From Arthrobacter_M sp030063245 (GTDB lineage Bacteria > Actinomycetota > Actinomycetes > Actinomycetales > Micrococcaceae), in assembly GCF_051131705.1 (NCBI RefSeq), contig NZ_CP180316.1, positions 558,001 to 622,000 of the forward strand: a stretch of 64,000 bases of DNA, in the 5' to 3' direction. A program made the position numbers and the translations under genes. Below the pieces are notes generated by a model. The model made no database searches and had not been told where the DNA came from. It saw only the letters and a program-made list of their open reading frames with translations. Below are positions 10,443-19,664 of the stretch, piece by piece (the first letter of the stretch is position 1; every line of letters starts with the position of its first letter).

Positions 10443-11066
10443 ATGAGCAAACACCCGCGGGATGAGTTCGACAAAGTCCCCGAACATTCGTCGCGCCGCG
10501 GGGTCCACCGCGATTCCATTGATGCACCGAGGGCCGCGCTTGCACCGCTGATTGTTTTCGGTGTGGTGGCCTTGATCATCGGTGCCGCAGCGTTCTTTGT
10601 GCTGCCGAAGTTCGGCTTCGGCTCCGTGTCCGATACCTCCGGATCGCCGTCGGCTACGCCAACGTCGACGCCTGCATCCTCCAGTCCCGAACCCTCCGGC
10701 GCCCCTTCGTCGAGCGCGCCTGCCACCCCGACCTCCAGGGTGGCGGCGCCGCCGTCGTCCGCGCCGGCTGCAGCACCTCAGGCCACTGCAGTGGACAGGA
10801 CAACGCCGATCAGTGTGCTCAATGCCTCAGGCGTCGTGGGACTCGCCGCGAAGTACGGTGACATGGTGACCGGCGCCGGGTGGTCGGTCAGCCAGATGGC
10901 CAACTGGGCTGGTGCGGCCCAGCCCAGCTCGGTCATTTTTTACCAGGGCGCCGAGCAGAAAGCCACTGCCGAGGCGGTCGGGGCATTGCTGGGGATCACC
11001 CGATTGACCGAGACCGCGGACCTGCAGATTCCGCTGGCTGTTGTGCTGGGGCCGGGAGCTCAGTGA
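10443..11066 (+). CDS. LytR C-terminal domain (LytR_C) membrane protein
   Basis: Single-pass envelope protein of 207 residues: a short cytosolic N-terminus, one transmembrane helix at about 35-60, a Ser/Pro/Ala-rich linker (about 65-120) and a C-terminal LytR_C domain starting TPISVLNASGVVGLA. LytR_C domains accompany LCP cell-wall ligases, but the catalytic LCP domain is missing here, so the protein is probably an accessory factor. It is followed by a gene whose GTG overlaps its TGA. Confidence 0.87.
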   Translation: MSKHPRDEFDKVPEHSSRRGVHRDSIDAPRAALAPLIVFGVVALIIGAAAFFVLPKFGFGSVSDTSGSPSATPTSTPASSSPEPSGAPSSSAPATPTSRVAAPPSSAPAAAPQATAVDRTTPISVLNASGVVGLAAKYGDMVTGAGWSVSQMANWAGAAQPSSVIFYQGAEQKATAEAVGALLGITRLTETADLQIPLAVVLGPGAQ

Positions 11067-12424
11067 CGCCTGCGCCATCGGCGACTCTCGTCCCGCGTGA
11101 CTCCGTCCCGCGTGGCTCCGCTCAGCGTCGCTGGCCCACGCGTTGTGCCGGCCCGGGGCAGCAGACGAGCAGGGCCGGGCACGCCGGCGTGCGGTGCGGT
11201 TCCCTCGCTATCTCGCTTGCCGCCGTCGTGCTGGTTGCCACAGCTTGCTCCGGCACGTCCGGCAACGCCCGGACCGCCGACGTGGAGCCCAGCGGCGACG
11301 GCGTACTCAGGGTCGGTCTGCTGCTGGACAGCCCGGGCACCCAGGGCTTCATCAACGATTCCGAGCAGGCGGCTGCACGGCTTGCCGTAAGCCAGATCAA
11401 TGCCAGCGGCGGATTCAAGGGCAAACCGGTGGCGCTGCTGCCGGTCACGCCGGGAACCGATACCCGGGCCCAGTCGGAGCACATGGTGGCGGCCGGCGCC
11501 GACGTGGTGATCGGACCGACCGATTCGTCCAACGCGGTGGCCGCCATCGACGTGCTGAGCAAGGCCAAGGTTACGCTCATCTCGCCGGCGAACACGGCGC
11601 CCGAACTTAGCAGCATCGGCAGCGGGGGGTACTACTTCAGGACCCAGGCTTCGTCCACCCTGCAGGCACAGGTGCTGGCCAAACGGGCTGCCGGCATCGG
11701 TGCCAGGGTTGCCGTGCTGCACGAGAGCGGAAGCTACGGGACGGACGTCTCCCATGCCGTCTCCGATGCGCTGAAGGCATCATCACATTCCGTTGCGGCC
11801 GATGCGGAGGCCAAGCCGGGCACGGAAGCGGATGCCGTGAAGACGATCAAGGATGCGTCGCCCGACGCGGTCATCCTGGTGGCCCGGGGTGACGGGCAGG
11901 CCATGCTGGCCGAGCTGGCGAATGCCGGCATTGCGGGGTCCAAGCTGGTGCTCAGCGACGGCGCCACGGGAATTTACGGCACCGCTCTGGCCTCGACCGC
12001 GCTGCAGGGTGCCACCGGTCTGCTGCCGGGAATCTTCCCGACGGCGGAATTCCAGCAGCAGCTGTTGAGTGTCTCGCCGGCGCTGAAGGACATGACGTTC
12101 GCCGGCGAAACGTACGACGCCGTGATGCTGGCCGCGCTGGCCGCAACGGCGGCTAACGACGACGCGGGGGCCTCCATCGCGGCCAAGCTGCTGTCCGTCT
12201 CCGGAGGCAGGGTAGCCGGCGAGGCCGCGGGGGTGCCCTGCACCGGGTATCCGGACTGTTCGCAGCTGCTGATGCAAAAGAAACACATTGACTACGACGG
12301 CATCTCCGGTGCCATCAACTTCAACGAGAACGGTGATATCACGGCGGCAAATTACGTTGTCTACAGCTTTGGTGCGGACAATAAACCCGTGATGAGCGGG
12401 ACGGAAAAGGCGACTGCGCCGTAA
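11063..12424 (+). CDS. ABC-type periplasmic binding lipoprotein (branched-chain amino-acid type)
   Basis: Extracytoplasmic ligand-binding protein of the type I periplasmic-binding fold (LivJ-like, Peripla_BP_6). The GTG at 11063 overlaps the TGA of the LytR_C gene, giving 453 residues. A hydrophobic signal at about 45-60 ends in VATACSG, a plausible lipobox. The mature part begins GVLRVGLLLDSPGTQGF and contains GADVVIGPTDS, both typical of the lobe I edge. No permease or ATPase genes are adjacent, so it is an orphan binding protein; the ligand is unknown and a sensor role is possible. Confidence 0.82.
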   Translation: MTPAPSATLVPRDSVPRGSAQRRWPTRCAGPGQQTSRAGHAGVRCGSLAISLAAVVLVATACSGTSGNARTADVEPSGDGVLRVGLLLDSPGTQGFINDSEQAAARLAVSQINASGGFKGKPVALLPVTPGTDTRAQSEHMVAAGADVVIGPTDSSNAVAAIDVLSKAKVTLISPANTAPELSSIGSGGYYFRTQASSTLQAQVLAKRAAGIGARVAVLHESGSYGTDVSHAVSDALKASSHSVAADAEAKPGTEADAVKTIKDASPDAVILVARGDGQAMLAELANAGIAGSKLVLSDGATGIYGTALASTALQGATGLLPGIFPTAEFQQQLLSVSPALKDMTFAGETYDAVMLAALAATAANDDAGASIAAKLLSVSGGRVAGEAAGVPCTGYPDCSQLLMQKKHIDYDGISGAINFNENGDITAANYVVYSFGADNKPVMSGTEKATAP

Positions 12425-12489
12425 TCAGCGGCTGCCGGGGCGACGCCGGGGCCGCAGGGTTCCGTGCCGGCGGGGTCTCCTTGGGCCCG

Positions 12490-13194
12490 CTAGTTTCGTC
12501 GGGCCGCACGGGCCGCCAGCGGGCCGATCGGGCTCTGCGCCAGATTGGACAACAGCTGCTGCGGGCCTTCAAAAACAGCCACGGCGCCGGCGTCCTTCAG
12601 CTCGGCCTCGCTGGTGCCGCCGCAGGTGACGCCGATGCACGGGATCGACAGTTTTGCGGCGGCCTGGACATCCCACACGGAATCCCCGACGAACACCACG
12701 TTTTCCGCCTCAAGGTGCCCGGCCCGCAACGCCGCGGCCAGGATATCCGGGGCGGGTTTGCTCTCCTGTGCGTCGGCGGAGCTCGTGGCGGCATCAATGC
12801 TGGCGTCGGCATCCAGCGCCGCTCTTAGGACAGTGAGGTCGTCCCGTTTGGCTGACGTCGCCAGCACAACGGCGAGCTGTGCATCCGCGCATTGGACCAA
12901 CAGGTCCTTGGCCCCGGCGAAGGGCCGCAGGGACGGCCAGCGGGTGGAGAAGATAGCCCCGTGGGCGGCTTCCAGCGCAGCGTCGTTATCCTGGTCCCGG
13001 TCTGCACCGAGCAGATGCCCGATGAGCTTGTCTCCGCCCATTCCGACCGCCCGGTGAATGGACGCCATGGGCACATCCAGCCCGTACCGCCGGAACGCCT
13101 CCCACCACGCGATCGTATGCAGGTAGCTGGAGTCGATCAGGGTTCCGTCGACGTCGAAGAGGACGCCGAGCTTCTTTTCACCGTGCACAGTCAT
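12490..13194 (-). CDS. HAD-superfamily hydrolase (phosphoglycolate phosphatase-like)
   Basis: Haloacid-dehalogenase phosphatase of about 234 residues. Motif I is LFDVDGTLID near 12, motif II is VLATSAKRD, and motif III/IV are KPAPDIL followed by VFVGDSVWDVQAA. A helical cap between motifs I and II (SSYLHTIAWWEAFRRYG) marks the PGP/beta-phosphoglucomutase subclass. The ATG at 13194 has GGGAGG upstream; a second ATG at 13206 is possible. The physiological substrate is not evident. Confidence 0.88.
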   Translation of the reverse strand: MTVHGEKKLGVLFDVDGTLIDSSYLHTIAWWEAFRRYGLDVPMASIHRAVGMGGDKLIGHLLGADRDQDNDAALEAAHGAIFSTRWPSLRPFAGAKDLLVQCADAQLAVVLATSAKRDDLTVLRAALDADASIDAATSSADAQESKPAPDILAAALRAGHLEAENVVFVGDSVWDVQAAAKLSIPCIGVTCGGTSEAELKDAGAVAVFEGPQQLLSNLAQSPIGPLAARAARRN

Positions 13195-13262
13195 GATGCC
13201 TCCCATGGGTTTCCGGACGCCGCAAGGTGCTCCGGCGCCCTGTGTTAACGCTACGCCGTCGT

Positions 13263-13703
13263 CTACGCTGCGCCGTCGCTGACCAGCGCCAGCACCGCCT
13301 TCCCGTACGCTTCCGCGGGATCCGGGTCCTGGTAGAGCCTGAGCGCACTCTGCCGCTGAACCTCCACGACGAACCCGATCTGGCCGCTGTTGAGGGCTTC
13401 CCGCCGCAGCGCCCTGAAGGTGCCCCCCAGCAGGTCCCGGAGCTGATTCTCGTGCGGGAGCCAGAGCGATTCCTCCAGTGAGACGGAGTCCAGCGCCCAT
13501 TCAGTGGTCCCGTTCATCCCCAGTACGGTCCCGGTGGGGTAGGCGTGGGCTTCGATCGTCATATCGCTGACCACGAAAACCTCATTTGCCTCGAGCACGT
13601 CGGGACTGTCGATCAGCCGTTCGATGCAGAACGTGTCGCCGGCGACCGGTATCCAGCGCAGGCCGGCCCTGCGCAGGGCACCGGCAAGTTCCGTGGAGAT
13701 CAC
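13263..13703 (-). CDS. Conserved actinobacterial protein of unknown function
   Basis: Soluble protein of 146 residues resembling a conserved actinobacterial family that databases often name, without support, as a pilus assembly protein. Recognisable blocks are ELAGALRRAGLRWIPVAGD, GTTEWALDSV and ESLWLPHENQLRDLLGG. The start is GTG at 13703, overlapping the TGA of the epimerase gene by four bases, so the two are translationally coupled. No catalytic motif or membrane segment is seen. Confidence 0.75.
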   Translation of the reverse strand: MISTELAGALRRAGLRWIPVAGDTFCIERLIDSPDVLEANEVFVVSDMTIEAHAYPTGTVLGMNGTTEWALDSVSLEESLWLPHENQLRDLLGGTFRALRREALNSGQIGFVVEVQRQSALRLYQDPDPAEAYGKAVLALVSDGAA

Positions 13704-14737
13704 TTTCCGGCCCGCGTCCGGCGCGGCTGCAGCTTGGGGGAACCTGCCACCCCGTCGCCGTAGCCCATGCCCTGGATCACAGCCACCATGGCGTCCACGG
13801 AGCTGATTTTCGGATCCCAACCCAACGCCCGGATCCTGTCCGTGTTCATAACCGGTGACTGCGCGGCCATGTCCACCCATCCCGGATCGGAACGCTGCAG
13901 CCGAAGCCACCAGGTCACCGCGGCCAGCGCACGAAGCACCACCAGCGGCAAGGTAATGATCCGGCGGGTCCCGAGAATCCACCCCAACAGCTCGGGGGTG
14001 ATCACCGGTTCCGCCGCGACATTGAACGCGCCGGGCGCACGCTCGGCGATGACCCGCCAATAGGCGTCCGCTACGTCGTCCGCGTGTACAGCCTGGAACG
14101 TCAGCTCGCGGGGCAGCGGCAGCAACGGCGTCGTGATTTTGTAGCCAAGGTACTTGGGCACCAGGGGACCGAGGAATAGGCGCCCGACCTCACTTCCGGC
14201 GTCGCGCTGGAAAATCAGGGAGGGCCGCAGGCGGCTGACTACCACCTCCGGATGCTGGGCCTCGAACGCGTCCAGCAGGCGCTCGTTGGCCGCCTTGTGC
14301 CGGCTGTAATGCGAGGTGTGAATGCCTCCGGTGGGCCACGCTTCATCCGAGCGCCGGATCTTGGCCCCCGGACTATAGGCGCCGACGGACGAGGCATATA
14401 CGACGTGCCGGGCCTTGGCACTGGCCGCGGCAAGCAGCACATTTTCCAGCCCGGTGACATTGGTGGCGAACATGGTCGGCTCGTCATGGTTGGGCTGAAT
14501 GGCCCAGGCAAGATTGACGACGACGTCGGCCCCGTCAAGTACTGCGGCCAGACGCGGCGCCGCCCCGGGTGCCCCTATGTCCACGCTGTGCCAGCGCACA
14601 TCGGCGTACGGCTCCGCGTCGGGATCGGGGAGATGGCGGGCAATTCCCAGCACGGATTCGACTCCCGGGGCCTGGTGAAGACGCCGCAGCAGCGCTGTTC
14701 CTACGTTCCCGGTGGCTCCGATGACAGCAACCCGCAT
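13700..14737 (-). CDS. NAD-dependent epimerase/dehydratase (extended SDR)
   Basis: Rossmann-fold SDR oxidoreductase of 345 residues. GATGNVGTALL at about 7-17 is the extended-SDR nucleotide motif (GxxGxxG), VVNLAW follows the adenine pocket, and HYSRHKAANE contains the YxxxK catalytic pair near 150. ATG at 14737 has AAGGAG about 6-7 bases upstream. The substrate is probably a nucleotide sugar or related alcohol, but this is not readable. It is the first gene of a two-gene operon with the unknown protein downstream. Confidence 0.88.
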   Translation of the reverse strand: MRVAVIGATGNVGTALLRRLHQAPGVESVLGIARHLPDPDAEPYADVRWHSVDIGAPGAAPRLAAVLDGADVVVNLAWAIQPNHDEPTMFATNVTGLENVLLAAASAKARHVVYASSVGAYSPGAKIRRSDEAWPTGGIHTSHYSRHKAANERLLDAFEAQHPEVVVSRLRPSLIFQRDAGSEVGRLFLGPLVPKYLGYKITTPLLPLPRELTFQAVHADDVADAYWRVIAERAPGAFNVAAEPVITPELLGWILGTRRIITLPLVVLRALAAVTWWLRLQRSDPGWVDMAAQSPVMNTDRIRALGWDPKISSVDAMVAVIQGMGYGDGVAGSPKLQPRRTRAGK

Positions 14738-15012
14738 CCGGCTCTCCTTAAACTTGATGGTAAGCACCCTCTGTGGCAAGCAAAGCTGGTGACAGGCAAA
14801 CTTGGTGGCAGTAAGCCTACTGATAGTAAGCAAGCCTATTGTCGGCCGGTGCGGGGAGCAAGGGTACGGGGAGCAAGGGCGCGGTGGCCCTTTCCGGCCT
14901 AGGATGTTGCCTAAGTACAAGTATCGGAACCAGCAACGCGGAACGTCCGGTCCCGGCCCCAGCAACGAGGCCGCAACGCTGGATCCGCGGTCACAGACAG
15001 GAGAGTCGGACC

Positions 15013-15420
15013 ATGAGCACCGAATCCAGCGAACCGTCACGAGGCGTTCCATCCGGGGTCGGCCCCCGGGCACAGGAAACGGACGAGCCCGAGGGGCCTT
15101 TGAGCCGGAGCCGTTCCGGCACGGACCCCGGCCGTTCCGGCACGGAAATACCCCGTGGAACAGGTGTGACACGCGCTGCGGCTGTCTGGGTCGCCGTGGC
15201 CATTTCGCTGGCCGTGCTGGTTTTGCTGATTATCTTTTTCATCCAGAATCAGGATCAGGTCAGGGTTTACTTCCTTGGCTTGGAGGGATCGCTGGCCTTG
15301 GGGATAGCGCTGTTTATAGCGGCCGTCGGGGGCGGGATCCTGGTGGCCCTGGCCGGAGGGGCGCGGATCATTCAGTTGCGCATTCAGGGACATAGAAGGA
15401 GGAAACTGGGGAACTCTTAG
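15013..15420 (+). CDS. LapA-like (DUF1049) membrane protein
   Basis: Small protein of 135 residues: a hydrophilic Ser/Gly/Arg-rich N-terminus (about 1-55), then two hydrophobic helices (about 57-78 and 91-112) separated by FFIQNQDQVRVYFLG, the signature of the LapA/DUF1049 domain, and a basic tail. The ATG at 15013 follows AGGAGAG. In proteobacteria LapA acts in LPS assembly; in actinobacteria its role is unknown. Confidence 0.85.
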   Translation: MSTESSEPSRGVPSGVGPRAQETDEPEGPLSRSRSGTDPGRSGTEIPRGTGVTRAAAVWVAVAISLAVLVLLIIFFIQNQDQVRVYFLGLEGSLALGIALFIAAVGGGILVALAGGARIIQLRIQGHRRRKLGNS

Positions 15421-15431
15421 CCGGCGCGGCT

Positions 15432-15452
15432 GCGGCCGGCGGCTCCGGCCGC
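15432..15452. terminator. Possible hairpin between convergent genes
   Basis: GCGGCCGG and CCGGCCGC form a perfect 8-bp stem with a 5-base loop, placed between the convergent LapA and TM2 genes. There is no following T-tract, so it is only a candidate bidirectional transcription end or 3' stabiliser. The surrounding 158 bases hold no gene. Confidence 0.35.
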
Positions 15453-15578
15453 GGCAGGATTCTGCGCACAGATCCAGCCGCGGGTCCTGGCTACGGCTCC
15501 GTCCGCGGTTGCGGGCATGGTTCCGGTTTCTGGCTGGCGGTCGCGCAGCGTCAATCCCGCAGGGGCAGTCCCGCAGTG

Positions 15579-16205
15579 TTAATCCCGCAGCGGGATCCCC
15601 TTGGCATCATGTCTGAAGTTTTCGGATCCGGTCAGGATGAGAATTCCCTCAATAATGCCCCAGATCCAACTGACCCAGGAGAGGGTACCAATAGACAGCA
15701 CAGTAATCAGCAACTGGGCCACCGCCTTGCCCGTGAAGCCAAGGTAAAAATTGTGGACGCCGAACGAGCCAAGGAAGATGCCGAGCAGTCCGGCCGCAAT
15801 TTTGGATTTCTGTTCCACGCCGGGCTGGCCGTATACCTGCTGACCGTATACCTGCTGACCGTACGGCGACTGACCGGGCGACTGACCGGGCGACTGACCG
15901 TAGGGCTGCTGATTATATGACTGCTGATACGGCTGCTGCCCAAGCTGCTGGCCATAGGGTTGCTGCCCCGCGGGCGGCTGGGGATACGGCTGCTGACCGT
16001 ACTGCTCCGGCTCGGCAGCGGGGGCTTCGTCCGGCCTGGGGTAGGGAACCTTGCCCGGAGGGGCTTGGCCGTATCCGCTGCCCCCTGTCTCCGGAGGCTG
16101 GTAGGGGGAGTCGGGAGACTGGTATCCGGGAAGTGACTCGGAGGGCATGTTCTCGCGGGGCAGATCGGGGTCGGCCGGATTTCCCTGCTGCGGATTTTCG
16201 CTCAT
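15579..16205 (-). CDS. TM2 domain protein with Gln/Pro/Tyr-rich repeats
   Basis: Protein of 208 residues. The first ~130 residues are low-complexity (YGQQPY, QSPGQ and VYGQ repeats), followed by a TM2 domain (KIAAGLLGIFLGSFGVHNFY, then GWVSW-like WVSWIWGIIEGI) with two helices and the conserved GxHxFYLG turn. ATG at 16205 follows AGGAG at 6 bases. The repeat arm probably extends into the cytosol. Its function is unknown; TM2 proteins are small membrane proteins with scattered roles. Confidence 0.85.
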   Translation of the reverse strand: MSENPQQGNPADPDLPRENMPSESLPGYQSPDSPYQPPETGGSGYGQAPPGKVPYPRPDEAPAAEPEQYGQQPYPQPPAGQQPYGQQLGQQPYQQSYNQQPYGQSPGQSPGQSPYGQQVYGQQVYGQPGVEQKSKIAAGLLGIFLGSFGVHNFYLGFTGKAVAQLLITVLSIGTLSWVSWIWGIIEGILILTGSENFRHDAKGIPLRD

Positions 16206-16363
16206 GCTGACTCCTGATGCTGTTGCGGGGGACAAACGCGTAAGGGAATGTATTCTTCATTAACGCTATGCCATGACCATGCGGGGCGCCAGAGAATGAG
16301 GCGACGCTGGCGGTGCAATTTCCCCGGCGCGGAGTTCGCCGGCAGCGCAAGAAATCCGATCCG

Positions 16364-16390
16364 CTTGCACTCTCCACGGGTGAGTGCTAA
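16364..16390. promoter_or_regulatory. CIRCE element 1 (HrcA operator) upstream of groEL
   Basis: CTTGCACTC-N9-GAGTGCTAA. The right half matches the CIRCE consensus exactly and the left half matches at 7 of 9 positions with the standard 9-base spacer. CIRCE binds the heat-shock repressor HrcA. It lies about 190 bases before groEL within a 376-base intergenic region that otherwise carries the groEL leader. Confidence 0.85.
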
Positions 16391-16398
16391 TTATTGAG

Positions 16399-16425
16399 TT
16401 AGCACTCTCCGGTGCCGACTGCTAA
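16399..16425. promoter_or_regulatory. CIRCE element 2 (HrcA operator) upstream of groEL
   Basis: TTAGCACTC-N9-GACTGCTAA. The left half is a perfect CIRCE half-site and the right half has one mismatch, with a 9-base spacer. It starts 8 bases after the first CIRCE, so two HrcA dimers could bind next to each other. The overlapping inner halves also form a third inverted arrangement (GAGTGCTAA-N8-TTAGCACTC). Confidence 0.9.
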
Positions 16426-16581
16426 AAACTCGAGGTGCCGGAGCGAGTGATGCAGTAACCAGTGTGGTGAGAGCCTGCCGGCCGGCGTATAGAGATCGCC
16501 GCGTCCACGGCTCGTCCGTCGCGGGCACCGCAGCCTGGTCCTGAGTCCGAAAATGACTGTCCCGAAAGGACTGAAGCCTAC

Positions 16582-18210
<1,629 letters not shown>

Positions 18211-18233
18211 GCCACTCTGCTCTCCAAGCGCCT

Positions 18234-18274
18234 AGGCGCTCCTGCCACCTTAGTTTTTGGCAGGGGCGCCTTTG
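18234..18274 (+). terminator. Rho-independent terminator of groEL
   Basis: AGGCGCTCCTGCCA pairs with TGGCAGGGGCGCCT (one mismatch) around a 10-base loop and is followed by TTT. The hairpin begins 24 bases after the groEL stop, before the RNase HI gene. Confidence 0.8.
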
Positions 18275-18312
18275 GTGTCTTAACGGTGGCTTGGATCTGA
18301 AAGTATGGATGC

Positions 18313-19245
18313 ATGACGATTGTTGCTGCCGCGGACGGATCTGCCCTTGGAAACCCAGGACCCGCCGGCTGGGCTTGGTACGTGGACGATTCCCGGTGGC
18401 GGGCCGGCGGATGGCCACACGGCACCAACAATCAGGGCGAGCTGATGGCGGTGCTTGATCTCTTCCGGTCCACCGAGCACGTGCCGGACGAGCACCTGCG
18501 GATCCTCTGCGACAGCCAATACGTCATCAACTGCATCACCAAATGGATGGCCGGCTGGAAGCGCAAGGGATGGCGCAAGGCCGATGGTAAACCGGTGCTC
18601 AACGTTGACCTGCTGAAGGATATCGACGCCGCCATCGCCGGACGGGACTACAGTTTCGAATGGGTCAAGGGTCATGCCGGACATGACCTGAATGAGGCGG
18701 CAGACGTGCGCGCCCGCGCCGTGGCCATCGCATTCCAATCCGGCGGGGCTGTTCCGGCAGGCCCGGGTTATCCGGGATCCGCAGCCGCCGCTGCGGAGCT
18801 CGGGGCAACCGGAGCGGACGCCGTGTCCGGGCGGCGGGCCGTGGCGCACGAGGACCCCGACCTCTTTTCCAGCCTGCTGGAGGGGGATTTTGAACCCCTG
18901 ACCTCGTCCGTCCGGGACCAAATTATTACCCTGGAGCAGGAACTGCTGCGTCCGGACGTGCGCCGGGACTCCAGCCGCGTGGCGGTGCTGCTACACCCCG
19001 ATTTTGAGGAGTTCGGAGTTTCCGGCCGGATGTGGACCCGGGATGCGATGCTCGGCGCCATGGGTGCGGACATTGGGCCGGATCCGGACATGGAGGTGCT
19101 GGACGTGGCTCTGCTGGATGAGGCGACGGCCCTGATGACCTACCGGACGACCGGCCGCGAGGGTTCCGCGCTGCGCAGTTCACTGTGGCGGCAGACCGGT
19201 GGCCAGTGGCGGCTGCGCTTCCACCAGGGAACGCCCGAGGCATAG
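18313..19245 (+). CDS. RNase HI with C-terminal DUF4440/NTF2-like domain
   Basis: Cytosolic protein of 310 residues. The first ~145 residues form an RNase HI domain that cleaves RNA in RNA-DNA hybrids: Asp8 (AADGSALGNPGPAG), Glu43 (NNQGEL), Asp66 (CDSQYV) and the Asp in HDLNEAADVRA form the metal site. An Ala/Gly-rich linker follows, then a domain starting DLFSSLLEGDFEPLTSS and ending WRLRFHQGTP that matches the DUF4440 (NTF2-like) pattern. The role of the second domain is unknown; it might bind a small ligand or partner. Confidence 0.87.
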   Translation: MTIVAAADGSALGNPGPAGWAWYVDDSRWRAGGWPHGTNNQGELMAVLDLFRSTEHVPDEHLRILCDSQYVINCITKWMAGWKRKGWRKADGKPVLNVDLLKDIDAAIAGRDYSFEWVKGHAGHDLNEAADVRARAVAIAFQSGGAVPAGPGYPGSAAAAAELGATGADAVSGRRAVAHEDPDLFSSLLEGDFEPLTSSVRDQIITLEQELLRPDVRRDSSRVAVLLHPDFEEFGVSGRMWTRDAMLGAMGADIGPDPDMEVLDVALLDEATALMTYRTTGREGSALRSSLWRQTGGQWRLRFHQGTPEA

Positions 19246-19247
19246 GA

Positions 19248-19276
19248 CCGACCACAGGTCGGCTGACGGGTCAGCC
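19248..19276. terminator. Adjacent hairpins between convergent genes
   Basis: CCGACC-ACA-GGTCGG (19248-19262) and GGCTGA-CGGG-TCAGCC (19261-19276) are two short perfect stems sharing two bases, in the 25-base gap between the convergent RNase HI and WXG100 genes. They probably act as a compact bidirectional terminator; no T-run follows. Confidence 0.5.
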
Positions 19277-19561
19277 GGCGAAGAGCCGGGTGTTGGCGTC
19301 TTCGGCCTGCGCGTACTGGGTTGCCGCGCTGGCCAGTGCACGGCTGATGCTCTCCAGCGATGCTTCAACGCGGAGTTGGGTGCTGCGCCAATCGGTGATC
19401 AGGGATTGGAAATTCGTGGCCGCGGCACCTGTCCAGCTGGACTGCAGATCCAACAGGTTGCGCTGCATGGCATCCACCTCCGCACGGATCTGATCGATGG
19501 AGCCCTTGACCGCCTGGCTCTTAAGCGCAAGATCGTCGCTGTTGACATGGAACACGGCCAT
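19271..19561 (-). CDS. WXG100-family protein (ESAT-6-like)
   Basis: Helical hairpin protein of 96 residues with the WxG turn in SSWTGAAATNFQ near 44 and no signal peptide, the standard WXG100 build. Such proteins are type VII secretion substrates, exported as dimers. No EccC ATPase or other ESX component is in the window, and only one WXG100 copy is seen, so it is an orphan. ATG at 19561 follows GGAGG. An intracellular role cannot be excluded. Confidence 0.88.
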   Translation of the reverse strand: MAVFHVNSDDLALKSQAVKGSIDQIRAEVDAMQRNLLDLQSSWTGAAATNFQSLITDWRSTQLRVEASLESISRALASAATQYAQAEDANTRLFAG

Positions 19562-19664
19562 GTGAGTGCCTCCTGGACTGGGGATGTAACCGGATCCCTC
19601 GAGGCTAGCGGCCGACGCCGTGCGGGCCCAGCGGCTGCCGACACTCAGTGCATAACACACTGGG

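Noticed and set aside
13263..13703. Pilus assembly protein CpaE assignment
   Set aside because: The product is 146 residues without the ATPase motifs of CpaE; the name sometimes attached to this family is not supported by the sequence.
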